Source of the DNA: Bacteroidales bacterium
GTDB taxonomy: Bacteria > Bacteroidota > Bacteroidia > Bacteroidales > F082
Length of the DNA: 64,000 bases
Direction: 5' to 3'
NCBI GenBank assembly: GCA_023229245.1
Contig: JALNZU010000010.1
Coordinates: forward strand, 35,208-99,207
Below the pieces are notes generated by a model. It did no database searches. It was given only the letters and a program-made list of their open reading frames with translations, and was not told where the DNA came from. Made by a program: the position numbers and the translations under genes. Below, piece after piece: positions 8,173-15,713 of the stretch (position 1 is the stretch's first letter; the number at the start of each line of letters is the position of its first letter).

Positions 8173-8215
8173 GAAAAAATGTGAACGTATTGTCTATTGC
8201 TGATAAGCAGTACTA

Positions 8216-8280
8216 GATGAACCTGGGAACCTACTATCCCGTTAGCTATCGGGAGCTCTAACCAACTGAGCTATAGGCCC
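8216..8280 (-). pseudogene. tRNA(CAT)-derived pseudogene with palindrome in place of the anticodon arm
   Basis: On the minus strand the 5' half matches the intact tRNA base for base (GGGCCTATAGCTC...GTTAGAGC). The anticodon stem-loop is then replaced by TCCCGATAGCTAACGGGA, an almost perfect palindrome, after which tRNA sequence resumes (TAGTAGG, TCCCAGGTTCATC). The match stops in the T-loop, so the acceptor 3' strand is missing. The 5' flank (CTTTTTCAAGT[T/C]AGGGCC) is also shared with the intact gene. It cannot make a functional tRNA. The GGTTCATC end is shared with the repeat array rather than with the intact tRNA, which has GGTTCAAG. Confidence 0.88.
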
Positions 8281-8378
8281 TAACTTGAAAAAGAACGAAA
8301 ATAAAAATATAAAACTATTTGATTTGAAGATGTAAAGCGCCAACTTTGCAGACGTAATCAGTAAACATTTCACTCGAT

Positions 8379-9035
8379 ATGGATAATCAACCTCAGATAC
8401 AACAGATCATATTTGATTTTGGTGGTGTCATTCTGGACATAGACCCCCAGCAAACGCTAAATGCACTAAAGGCCTTGGGTGTTAGCAATATAGAGCCCTT
8501 TATTTCTAAAGAGTTTCAGGAAAAAGTAACGGATAAGTTCGAGCGCGGAATACTTACTCCCGAAATTTTCCGACAAAAGGTTCGAGAAAAAGTCGGTATT
8601 AAACTCAGCGACGAGCAGATTGATGACGCATGGAATGCCTTGCTACTTGATATACCTAAGGAAAGGATCGCCATTTTGGAAGAAGTAAAACAGCATTATA
8701 AAATTTTTCTTTTAAGCAATTCCAATGAGATCCATTACGATATTTATTTACGTGATTTACAGCTTCGTTTTGGGTATCGTGAGTTTGACCAACTATTTCA
8801 CAAAGCTTATTTCTCTTTCGATCTGCATCTGAGTAAACCTGATCCCGAAGTGTTTGAATTCATACTAAACCAGCATCAATTACATCCAAATGAGACTTTG
8901 TTTATTGATGATACTCTTTCGCATATCAAGGCAGCACGTAAGTTAGGGCTACGCACTTATCACCTTGCGAAACCTCAACGAATCCGCGATCTTTTTACAG
9001 ACGGTCAACTCAAACAAGGACTTACTATCGTATAA
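8379..9035 (+). CDS. HAD superfamily (class IA) hydrolase, YihX-like
   Basis: 218 residues. Motif I is FDFGGVILDID, motif II LLSNSNE, the motif III Lys lies in LSKPDPEVFE, and motif IV is LFIDDTLSHIKAARKLG. The cap between motifs I and II is the small helical C1 type (residues about 20-85). Family members dephosphorylate small phosphorylated metabolites such as sugar phosphates or nucleotides; the substrate cannot be read from sequence. Its 3' end overlaps the converging dusB gene by 11 bp. Confidence 0.9.
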   Translation: MDNQPQIQQIIFDFGGVILDIDPQQTLNALKALGVSNIEPFISKEFQEKVTDKFERGILTPEIFRQKVREKVGIKLSDEQIDDAWNALLLDIPKERIAILEEVKQHYKIFLLSNSNEIHYDIYLRDLQLRFGYREFDQLFHKAYFSFDLHLSKPDPEVFEFILNQHQLHPNETLFIDDTLSHIKAARKLGLRTYHLAKPQRIRDLFTDGQLKQGLTIV

Positions 9036-10065
9036 GTAATTCTTCCCCACTATCTTGGGTTATAGGAACAGCTCCATCAAAGACTGAAGCTACTTCATCC
9101 ATTAGTGCTAACATTTCGTCATAAGCGTCAATCTGCATCATACGAACTCTATACTGTTTGAAATTTGGGAATCCCTTAAAATAGTGCCCCCAATGTTTCC
9201 GCATCTCCATCATAGCCTGTCGTTTACCTTTCCATTCTACCGAACGCTTCAGATGGATACCGCTTATCCGAATCCTTTCGTGTATATCAGGTGCAGGTAA
9301 TAATTCACCAGTCTTGATAAAATGTTTTACTTCTTTAAAAACCCAGGGATTTCCGTAGCTTCCGCGGGCAATCATCAGTCCATCCACTCCATAAGTATCT
9401 TTGAAGTATTTTGCCGATGGGCCATCTAACACATCTCCATTTCCAAACACCGGTATTTTCATGCGAGTATTTTCTTTCACCTTCCCTATCAATGTCCAAT
9501 CGGCTGGTACACTTGAGCGGGTAGTACGCAAACGGCCATGTATGGTTATCGCCTGTATACCCACATCCTGCAAACGTTCAGCTATATCAACTATATTCGC
9601 TTGACGCTCGTCATATCCAAGTCTTGTTTTTACCGTTACAGGTAATCGGACAGCCTTAACTACAGCCTCTGTCATAGCCACCATCTTAGGTACATCATTC
9701 ATCATACCCGAGCCGGCACCTTTTGCCACAACCTTTTTTACCGGACAACCAAAATTGATGTCCAACACGTCCGGCTGAGCCTGTTCAGCGTATAGAGCAG
9801 CTTTTACCATAGACTCAATATCATGCCCAAAAATCTGTATCCCTATTGGTCTTTCAAACTCAATAAAATCCAATTTCTTCACACTTTTGGCCGCATCCCG
9901 TATCAAGCCTTCAGATGAAATAAACTCGGTGTACATCATATCGGCACCAAACAATTTGCATACATACCGAAAAGGCGGATCACTCACATCCTCCATAGGC
10001 GCTAAAAGCACAGGAAACTCAGTAAAGCTAAGATGGCCTATTTTGATCATATCACTTGGACTCAT
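9025..10065 (-). CDS. dusB: tRNA-dihydrouridine synthase, DusB type
   Basis: 346 residues from ATG 10065; an alternative ATG at 10050 (MIKIGHL) fits the family start about as well. FMN-binding TIM barrel: VLLAPMEDVSDPPFR at the first strand, YTEFISSEGL, DINFGCPVKKV with the catalytic Cys, GSGMM, VTVKTRLGYD, ITIHGR, FGNGDV and MIARGSYGNPWVF. The helical C-terminal domain is present. It reduces uridines in tRNA D-loops. Convergent with and overlapping the HAD gene by 11 bp; divergent from the CPBP gene. Confidence 0.94.
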   Translation of the reverse strand: MSPSDMIKIGHLSFTEFPVLLAPMEDVSDPPFRYVCKLFGADMMYTEFISSEGLIRDAAKSVKKLDFIEFERPIGIQIFGHDIESMVKAALYAEQAQPDVLDINFGCPVKKVVAKGAGSGMMNDVPKMVAMTEAVVKAVRLPVTVKTRLGYDERQANIVDIAERLQDVGIQAITIHGRLRTTRSSVPADWTLIGKVKENTRMKIPVFGNGDVLDGPSAKYFKDTYGVDGLMIARGSYGNPWVFKEVKHFIKTGELLPAPDIHERIRISGIHLKRSVEWKGKRQAMMEMRKHWGHYFKGFPNFKQYRVRMMQIDAYDEMLALMDEVASVFDGAVPITQDSGEELLIR

Positions 10066-10102
10066 TTTAAATGACAGTGCCTTACAACAGTGAAAGGCTG
10101 GG

Positions 10103-10119
10103 CAAAAATACTATTTTTG
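10103..10119. promoter_or_regulatory. Palindromic pair of divergent -7 boxes (dusB / CPBP gene)
   Basis: CAAAAATA, one base, TATTTTTG. Each half is a TAnnTTTG -7 box for the gene on its side, dusB (minus) and the CPBP protease (plus). Predicted starts fall 20-35 bases from the two ATGs. No good -33 boxes are visible, so support rests on the -7 symmetry and position. Confidence 0.45.
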
Positions 10120-10147
10120 CTGTTTTAAAGCCCCTACACAAGAGCAT

Positions 10148-11068
10148 ATGAGGAAGGTAAGACCTGTATTTTATGGACAACCAGTAAGTTTTCAACTTTT
10201 TGCCTTTATTTTTTTACTCCTGATGGGAGTGTTAATAGGCCTACTAGTTAGTATGGGATTGCTTGCAATTTTCCCTGAACTTTCTGGCGTTTCATCAGAT
10301 GGGTCTATGACTCATTCGGTACATACCATGCGTATTTTACAGATAACTAGCCAAATTGGTTTATTTATTTTACCTCCATTAGCCTTTGTCTGGCTGTTCT
10401 ATCCCGACAACAAACAGGCTCTTAGATGGGAACATCCTTTTACGTACAAAATTCTTATACCCGGCATATTGCTCATGTTTGTCGCTTTACCACTGATACA
10501 CCGATTGAACGAGATAAATCAAAGCATTCGTTTTCCGGAATCGTTGCAAACCCTTGAGCTATGGTTTCAACAACTTGAAGAGCAAGCCAAACAAATGACC
10601 GAACTATTTTTACTTGACGCCAGTACAAATGGGCTGATTATGAATTTGTTGATGATTGCACTCATACCAGCCATTGGAGAAGAATTAGTGTTTCGATCTG
10701 TGTTGCAACCAATTTTCATTAAGATTTTCAAGAGTGCACATTGGGGGATCATCATTACTGCCTTAGTTTTCAGCTTGATGCATTTTCAGTTTTATGGACT
10801 GATAGCCAGAATGTTGTTAGGAGTTTTCTTAGGTTATTTCTTTTACTGGTCAAAGAGTGTTTTTATTCCAATCCTGATGCATCTTGCCAATAACGCAGCT
10901 GCAGTCATCAGTTATTTCTTATATGCTAAGGGCTGGATTAATATCCCTATGGAGGAGGTAGGAACAGCAACTAATCCGGTGTTTGTAACATTAAGCGTAA
11001 TTGCATGCCTGTTCATGGGCTGGATCGGTTTAAAAATATCCAAACAACATGAGATTAAAAGAGGGTAA
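10148..11068 (+). CDS. CPBP family intramembrane metalloprotease
   Basis: 306 residues with about eight hydrophobic segments. The three CPBP/Abi motifs are in order: EELVFRSV (EExxxR, about residues 178-185), FSLMHF (FxxxH, about 210) and HLANNAA (HxxxN, about 250). These Glu and His residues form the metal site in Rce1-type proteases, which cleave within or near the membrane. The substrate is unknown. It is monocistronic, with a structured region and terminator downstream. Confidence 0.88.
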   Translation: MRKVRPVFYGQPVSFQLFAFIFLLLMGVLIGLLVSMGLLAIFPELSGVSSDGSMTHSVHTMRILQITSQIGLFILPPLAFVWLFYPDNKQALRWEHPFTYKILIPGILLMFVALPLIHRLNEINQSIRFPESLQTLELWFQQLEEQAKQMTELFLLDASTNGLIMNLLMIALIPAIGEELVFRSVLQPIFIKIFKSAHWGIIITALVFSLMHFQFYGLIARMLLGVFLGYFFYWSKSVFIPILMHLANNAAAVISYFLYAKGWINIPMEEVGTATNPVFVTLSVIACLFMGWIGLKISKQHEIKRG

Positions 11069-11084
11069 AACTCTTATATTTACG

Positions 11085-11217
11085 GTCAAGTACAAGTTTA
11101 TGGGAACGATTGTGTGTGATTGCTTATCTGAAGGACAAGAAAAGTCGGGCGTAAACCCGCCGACCACCTACTATTAGGCGCAGCCCTGAAATTCGCATGA
11201 TATTCCAGGGCGTTTTT
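11085..11217 (+). ncRNA. Possible structured RNA or long structured 3' region, unassigned
   Basis: Between the CPBP gene and a terminator lies GC-richer DNA than the surroundings, with two stem-loops: one around 11144-11164 (arms GTCGG/CCGAC) and the terminator at 11183-11211. A weak -7 box (TATATTTA, 11075-11082) precedes it. I could not match it to tmRNA, SRP RNA, 6S or a riboswitch. It may simply be the 3' UTR of the CPBP gene. Confidence 0.25.
11183..11217 (+). terminator. Rho-independent terminator
   Basis: GCCCTG ... CAGGGC with a 17-base loop followed by G and five T residues. It would end transcripts from the CPBP gene or from a small RNA upstream. Confidence 0.7.
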
Positions 11218-11460
11218 ATCTGAGTTTAATAAATCCAATATCCAATTTACTTATCGGAGGATAATCTATGAACTGAGTTGTATTTAAATTAATTTCATTC
11301 AGATTCTCAATAGTAATTGTATCTGTAACTATTTTGTAATTATCGGATATTCCGACTATTTCATAGTCGAATCAAGCTCCCAGTTTCCAACCAATGTTTC
11401 ATTGTCTCTATAATAATTATTTCTTTTCCCCATTCTTCCTGTAGATTCAATTACCCACGT
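11216..11460 (-). pseudogene. Decayed C-terminal gene fragment with one frameshift (lipocalin-like?)
   Basis: On the minus strand, one frame reads ESTGRMGKRNNYYRDNETL then VGNWELDSTMK and stops. A second frame continues as DYEIVGISDNYKIVTDTITI and on to a TAA at 11218-11216 (ending LDIGFIKLR). Joining them needs a single indel near 11370. The LVGNWELDS piece resembles the first strand of lipocalin-like domains, but that is a weak resemblance. No start codon or signal peptide remains in this stretch. Confidence 0.5.
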
Positions 11461-11577
11461 ACATCACCTTAAGGTTAGACAAAATTTTCTGACTTTTGAA
11501 CAGCAATCAATTTCATCATTAATTCGATATTTTTCTTCCAAAAATGCTCTTAACTTTTTTATATCCTCCATATGCAT

Positions 11578-11639
11578 ACAAATATTCCAACTAAAATCGG
11601 CTTGATGTGGTTTAAAAAAAATCAGTGATAAAAGATGCT
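11578..11639. repeat. 62-bp direct repeat, copy 1
   Basis: Matches 12725-12786 with one mismatch. Weaker similarity (CCCAxxxxCCAA) extends about 20 bp past the right end. On the minus strand it sits immediately upstream of an ATG (11577) that opens a short frame. Confidence 0.85.
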
Positions 11640-11792
11640 TTGGCTGATGGGATTTAAAACGGTTTGAACTTACTTTTGTGGCAGGCTTTAAACGATACCT
11701 TTCCAACCTACTACAATTTATATTTGAAACTAAAACACTCATTTACATAATGTAACCCAACATAAAGTATATGTAATGTTACCAACTAGACT

Positions 11793-12671
11793 TTATTCTT
11801 TTTTTATGAATTTTCCACTTACGATCTCATTTTTATCATTAGTTAGTATATAGAAATAGATTCCTGAATTAAGTTGGTTTCCTGATATTTCTATTTTCCC
11901 ACAGTTTATTTGATTGATTTTTTTTACTAATTGTCCTGCTGAATTGATAATCTGAAGCTTGTAAGTTTGTGATCTTGAATAGTCAAAGTTTAATACTGTA
12001 GATTGAGTAAATGGATTAGGATAAACAGAATTGTTCAATTGGGTGCTATTTTCATTTAGTCCAACAGTATTAATAAGGCAGTTATCAAAATTAGGCGATT
12101 GAAATACCAACTCGTCGTTCTCATGGCAACAACTCAAATCGTAATACATATCAATTACACACTGATGTACTCCAACATAGATCAATCCATAAAGACTTCC
12201 GATTCCGGAAATCCATTTTTCTCCATCAGAAAAATTAAACCTTTGTCGTTGTTCGCCATTCTCAATTGTAACTGTATCTATAGAAGTAACTTCCATTTCA
12301 ATCGGACACACTTGATATTCGATTGAATTGTGAGTGGAAATAAAGTTATCACCTACGTTTAAATCAAAATCATAAAGTAACACTTCTGTTTCGCTAGCAA
12401 AGAGATAAAAATAGACCTTGTTTTCATCTTCTCTTATTGCGCCATATTTAGACCAGTTGCTTAATGTTGTATCGTTAGTTGCATAGAGCTTCTTATATTC
12501 TCTTTGACCAATTGTTGTGTCTCCCATTATCTTGAATGTTTGGGTTCTACATCCACTCCAATTTATACATTCAACCACATTCCATGCTTTATCCTCTTGA
12601 ATAAATGTCTGGCTCATGATTATTATTGTATGCGAGACAAAAATTGATATTAGTATTATTCTTTTCATCAT
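11793..12671 (-). CDS. T9SS cargo protein with C-terminal sorting domain, function unknown
   Basis: 292 residues. The signal peptide is MMKRIILISIFVSHTI..., cleavage near MSQ. The body (about 25-200) is beta-rich and contains several Cys; I do not recognise it, although phrases such as GDNFIS and GIGSLYGLIYVG are common in secreted Bacteroidota proteins. Residues about 212-292 are a type A T9SS sorting domain: VYPNPFTQSTVLNF, LQIINSAGQLVKK, LNSGIYFYIL, GKFIKKE. It is therefore predicted to cross the outer membrane by T9SS and be processed by PorU. It lies in an accessory patch between two copies of a 62-bp repeat. Confidence 0.85.
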   Translation of the reverse strand: MMKRIILISIFVSHTIIIMSQTFIQEDKAWNVVECINWSGCRTQTFKIMGDTTIGQREYKKLYATNDTTLSNWSKYGAIREDENKVYFYLFASETEVLLYDFDLNVGDNFISTHNSIEYQVCPIEMEVTSIDTVTIENGEQRQRFNFSDGEKWISGIGSLYGLIYVGVHQCVIDMYYDLSCCHENDELVFQSPNFDNCLINTVGLNENSTQLNNSVYPNPFTQSTVLNFDYSRSQTYKLQIINSAGQLVKKINQINCGKIEISGNQLNSGIYFYILTNDKNEIVSGKFIKKE

Positions 12672-12724
12672 TCATGTTTTTTGTTGCCTTGTTGCCTACT
12701 CATATACATAATCACCAAATGTAC

Positions 12725-12786
12725 ACAAATATTCCAACTAAAATCGGCTTGATGTGGTTTAAAATAAATCAGTGATAAAAGATGCT
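12725..12786. repeat. 62-bp direct repeat, copy 2
   Basis: Second copy of the repeat at 11578-11639, 1147 bp away. On the minus strand it lies about 54 bp upstream of the T9SS cargo gene. Confidence 0.85.
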
Positions 12787-12855
12787 GTTGGTTAGTGGGT
12801 TACATGCAAACGTAATTTAGGAGCCTGGCACCAACCCGCTTATTATGTGTAATTA

Positions 12856-13578
12856 TTATTTTAACATAGCTTCTTTCCTTAATTCTTCTGGTAGTTTCTC
12901 AATTGCATACCGCAAAGCAGTACGTGGCATCAATGCTTTTTTAGACATCACATAGTCAAACACCTCTTTTTGGTGTGCCTGACTTGTTACTTTCAACATC
13001 CATCCATATCCTTTTTGAACCAGATCGTCCTTATCCTGAAGAAGAATATCGGCTATTTCAAAGATATCCTTCAAGAATAAGCCTTTTCGTGCAGGAATAA
13101 TCAGCGTTACAGCAGAAGCCCTTTTCACAAATCGTTCTGAAGATTTCGCCCATTCTTTTAAGTTTTCTACAAACTCAGGATACATCATTACAAATGTCCC
13201 GATTGTATGATTACATAGTGTGTCACAGTCAGCCCAATTATTTACATAATTTTTCACCCATCGCTCGAATATTTCAAAATCAGACGGTTCGTATTTTTTA
13301 TATAAAGATTCTGTAAACATACATGCAATAAACGCTTCTTCCAAATACTTAGACTTCCACAATTGTTCACAAATTTCAAATATCTCTTGTTTTGTCTTGT
13401 CTTTAACTTTTTTATAAAACAATTTTCCTATTTTATGAATTTCAACAGATTTAATGCCATATACTAAAGCTTCCTCACCTTTTTTAAAAAACCGGCTTGA
13501 CATTTCCTTCGTTTTCTCATCAGAAGAGCTTTTCAAAACGCCACGAATTTCTGTTACAACTTTCTGCATACTTTTCAT
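12856..13578 (-). CDS. DNA alkylation repair enzyme, AlkD-like HEAT-repeat protein
   Basis: 240 residues, near the usual size of AlkD. All-helical HEAT-like repeats throughout. The AlkD substrate-pocket region is visible as VNNWADCDTLCNH (about residues 110-122), containing Trp and Asp. KRASAVTLIIPARKG and QKGYGWMLKV carry the Arg and second Trp areas of the family. AlkD is a DNA glycosylase that removes bulky or N3/N7-alkylated bases without base flipping. It stands alone in an accessory region flanked by repeats, consistent with acquisition. Confidence 0.82.
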   Translation of the reverse strand: MKSMQKVVTEIRGVLKSSSDEKTKEMSSRFFKKGEEALVYGIKSVEIHKIGKLFYKKVKDKTKQEIFEICEQLWKSKYLEEAFIACMFTESLYKKYEPSDFEIFERWVKNYVNNWADCDTLCNHTIGTFVMMYPEFVENLKEWAKSSERFVKRASAVTLIIPARKGLFLKDIFEIADILLQDKDDLVQKGYGWMLKVTSQAHQKEVFDYVMSKKALMPRTALRYAIEKLPEELRKEAMLK

Positions 13579-13628
13579 CTGCTTAATTTACATACAACGA
13601 TTTAGCAGCTTGACACAGGACGAACCTT

Positions 13629-13660
13629 ACCGATCCCAATAATTAGCGGGATTGACACGA
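13629..13660. repeat. REP-like palindromic repeat
   Basis: TTACCGATCCCAATAATTAG followed by CGGGATTGACACG, with an imperfect palindrome centred on ATAATTA. A related sequence lies at 63531-63562. It shares the CCCxATA.../TxxCGGGA core with the palindromes in the tRNA array. Confidence 0.5.
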
Positions 13661-13691
13661 AAATCGCACTTTTTCTTGTCTTCCGCACATT

Positions 13692-13762
13692 TCGGGACAC
13701 CCAAATCAAGCCACTAATAATCAATGATATATCAAGTTATTTTTCTGTTTTGGGTGTCCCGA
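13692..13762. repeat. MITE-like inverted repeat
   Basis: Perfect 14-bp inverted arms TCGGGACACCCAAA (13692-13705) and TTTGGGTGTCCCGA (13749-13762) around a 43-bp AT-rich centre. Outside them imperfect pairing continues (CTTGTxTTxCxCAT on the left against its complement on the right), giving a total of about 13670-13785. It contains no gene. The remainder of the gap 13579-13898 holds only the REP-like repeat and no supported gene. Confidence 0.75.
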
Positions 13763-13898
13763 TGTGAAAAACAAGAAAATGACTACCATTCCTTTATCAC
13801 ACAGCGGAATATATGTCCTACTCAAGCATCATACACGAATACTAACTTCTTCCTTTTTCGGGAAGCTTGGTATAGGCTGCTATTCATTTCTTAGACTC

Positions 13899-15569
13899 TT
13901 ATTCGACAAGCAGTTTTTGGCTGATCAGCCTGCCATCTATAGTAATATTTACCAAATACATACCTGGATGCAGGGTTGACACATCCAAAGCAAGCTTCTG
14001 CTTGCCGGCAGACAACTGAGCAACCGACTGCTCTAATACTTTACGACCTTGTAGGTCGGTAAGCTGTATCTCTATATTAGAATCAACGGTCAGGCCAAGC
14101 TGGATAGTCACTTCATTTTTTGCAGGATTAGGCAACATTTTCACACTGATATTCTCCGCTGCTTGTTCCAGCCCTACATATCCATAATAAAGTTGATTAA
14201 TCTCTTTCTCGCCAAAATCCTGTCCGGTAATCAAAGGATTGTTACCATTCAATAATGCATAATATCCTATTCCATGACTGCAGCACAGGCCATTACCGCC
14301 CGAATCGAATATAGTAAATGTATAACAGCCTACTGAAGTAACCTGTAGTGTTTGGCTGATAATGGCATTAGGTGTTGTATAGGGGCCGCCCGAATCCACA
14401 ATTTCTCCAGAGCTGTTGCGCAACTCCCATGTAATCTCTTCCGGATTATCGTCTAATAAGATAAACAGAGAGGGTGGCTGAGGCACATCCGGACTGATCA
14501 CAAAAGGCATGGTATACGTGTTATTGATCGGATATTCATCCGTTTGTCCATTAACTGCTGTGATCTCAACTTCTAACTCATTTTCTTCCAAAAGTGCAAA
14601 CTCGATCAATCCGGCATCTACTTCAGCTGTTTCAAGAAAGCTTAGATTCCCACTCCATTCTATTGTCTTCAGTGTTGCACCGTTTACTTTGAATGCGACA
14701 GTAGCTTGTGTCAGTGTTGCAGACCCATAGTTACCAATCACAGCTACTGGTTCCATAGTTCCGCTACAATTTATGGCTGTCGCATTTTCAATATTTTGCA
14801 CCACTGCATCATGGGCATATAATGGCTGAATCGCATCTTCAGAGCTATTGGCAGCCTGATGTACGACCTTATCCGAATTATTCTGCACAAATCCAACCGC
14901 TGCTATTTGATCTGTATTATAAACGTTTTGCAACTGCCATGCAGCTTCTACTATCACATAGTCACCTTCCTGAAAAGAGGGTAGCGATGTGCCGCTTCTT
15001 GATGGGATCAATGCTTTCATCACATTATAGAAATCTTTTTCGCCATTGGTTCCGGGTGGAGTAGCATAGTGTATTTCTTTTTCAATCACTGCAATATGAG
15101 CAACCAAATTCCCTCCAACAGCTTGATTGGCTTTGATAAGCATGACTACATACACGCTATCCTGATTAGCAGACAGCCAATGTTGCATATCTATATCAAA
15201 AGGGGATGGGTCAGAAGCCCATGTGTCTATCCTGGTCTGATTAACTGTACCTGGTGATCCGGTATAGATGTTACCACCTATCACTACATGAGGCACTGCA
15301 TTCACATTATAATATGTACGTCTTGCGTTGTTATCCAACGGATTGTGTAAATACATAGGATCATTTCCTGGCGATGGCCAGCTCATATGATACTTAATAG
15401 AAGTAATTTTATCGGCATTGGCATGTAATAAGGCATCAAAGGCAGGATTCTGAGCAGCACAGGGGCCGCAGGTAGCACTGGTAAAATGTTCAGCAAGCAC
15501 CATTCTGTTCGATTGGGCTATCAGTAAAGCAGGTAACATGCTTATAAGTAAAGTAATAATTTTTTTCAT
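13899..15569 (-). CDS. Omp28/thioredoxin-like secreted protein with T9SS sorting domain
   Basis: 556 residues from ATG 15569 (MKKIITLLIS..., cleavage near LIAQ); the longer frame starts at TTG. Residues about 20-240 form an Omp28-type thioredoxin-like domain: VLAEHFTSATCGPCAAQNP carries a CGPC motif, with NVNAVPHVVIGGN as the cis-Pro loop. Ig-like strands follow, and residues about 475-556 are a T9SS type A sorting domain (MLPNPAKNEVTIQL, IQLTDLQGRKVLEQ, LHPGMYLVNI, KLLVE). Predicted to be exported by T9SS and cell-surface attached or released. The CGPC motif suggests redox activity but this is unproven for the family. Confidence 0.88.
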   Translation of the reverse strand: MKKIITLLISMLPALLIAQSNRMVLAEHFTSATCGPCAAQNPAFDALLHANADKITSIKYHMSWPSPGNDPMYLHNPLDNNARRTYYNVNAVPHVVIGGNIYTGSPGTVNQTRIDTWASDPSPFDIDMQHWLSANQDSVYVVMLIKANQAVGGNLVAHIAVIEKEIHYATPPGTNGEKDFYNVMKALIPSRSGTSLPSFQEGDYVIVEAAWQLQNVYNTDQIAAVGFVQNNSDKVVHQAANSSEDAIQPLYAHDAVVQNIENATAINCSGTMEPVAVIGNYGSATLTQATVAFKVNGATLKTIEWSGNLSFLETAEVDAGLIEFALLEENELEVEITAVNGQTDEYPINNTYTMPFVISPDVPQPPSLFILLDDNPEEITWELRNSSGEIVDSGGPYTTPNAIISQTLQVTSVGCYTFTIFDSGGNGLCCSHGIGYYALLNGNNPLITGQDFGEKEINQLYYGYVGLEQAAENISVKMLPNPAKNEVTIQLGLTVDSNIEIQLTDLQGRKVLEQSVAQLSAGKQKLALDVSTLHPGMYLVNITIDGRLISQKLLVE

Positions 15570-15713
15570 GTCCAAATCGTTTAAATTTTAGACGAAAATA
15601 AAACTATTCTACATATAACCAAAGAGATTTGATAAAATCAGCAGCGATTCAGATTACAAACGAGTATCCGGCTTTTTGTATATGTTAGCTAAGCTGTATC
15701 AACAAAACAACTC

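Noticed and set aside
11464..11742. 92-residue open frame on the minus strand
   Set aside because: Its first half is formed by the 62-bp direct repeat and flank, composition is unlike a protein, and it runs into a decayed frame; only the short end after the ATG at 11577 could be real.
12787..12850. Integron attC site
   Set aside because: An inverted GTGGGTT/AACCCGC pair is present, but not the RYYYAAC/GTTRRRY core pair, and no integrase is visible.
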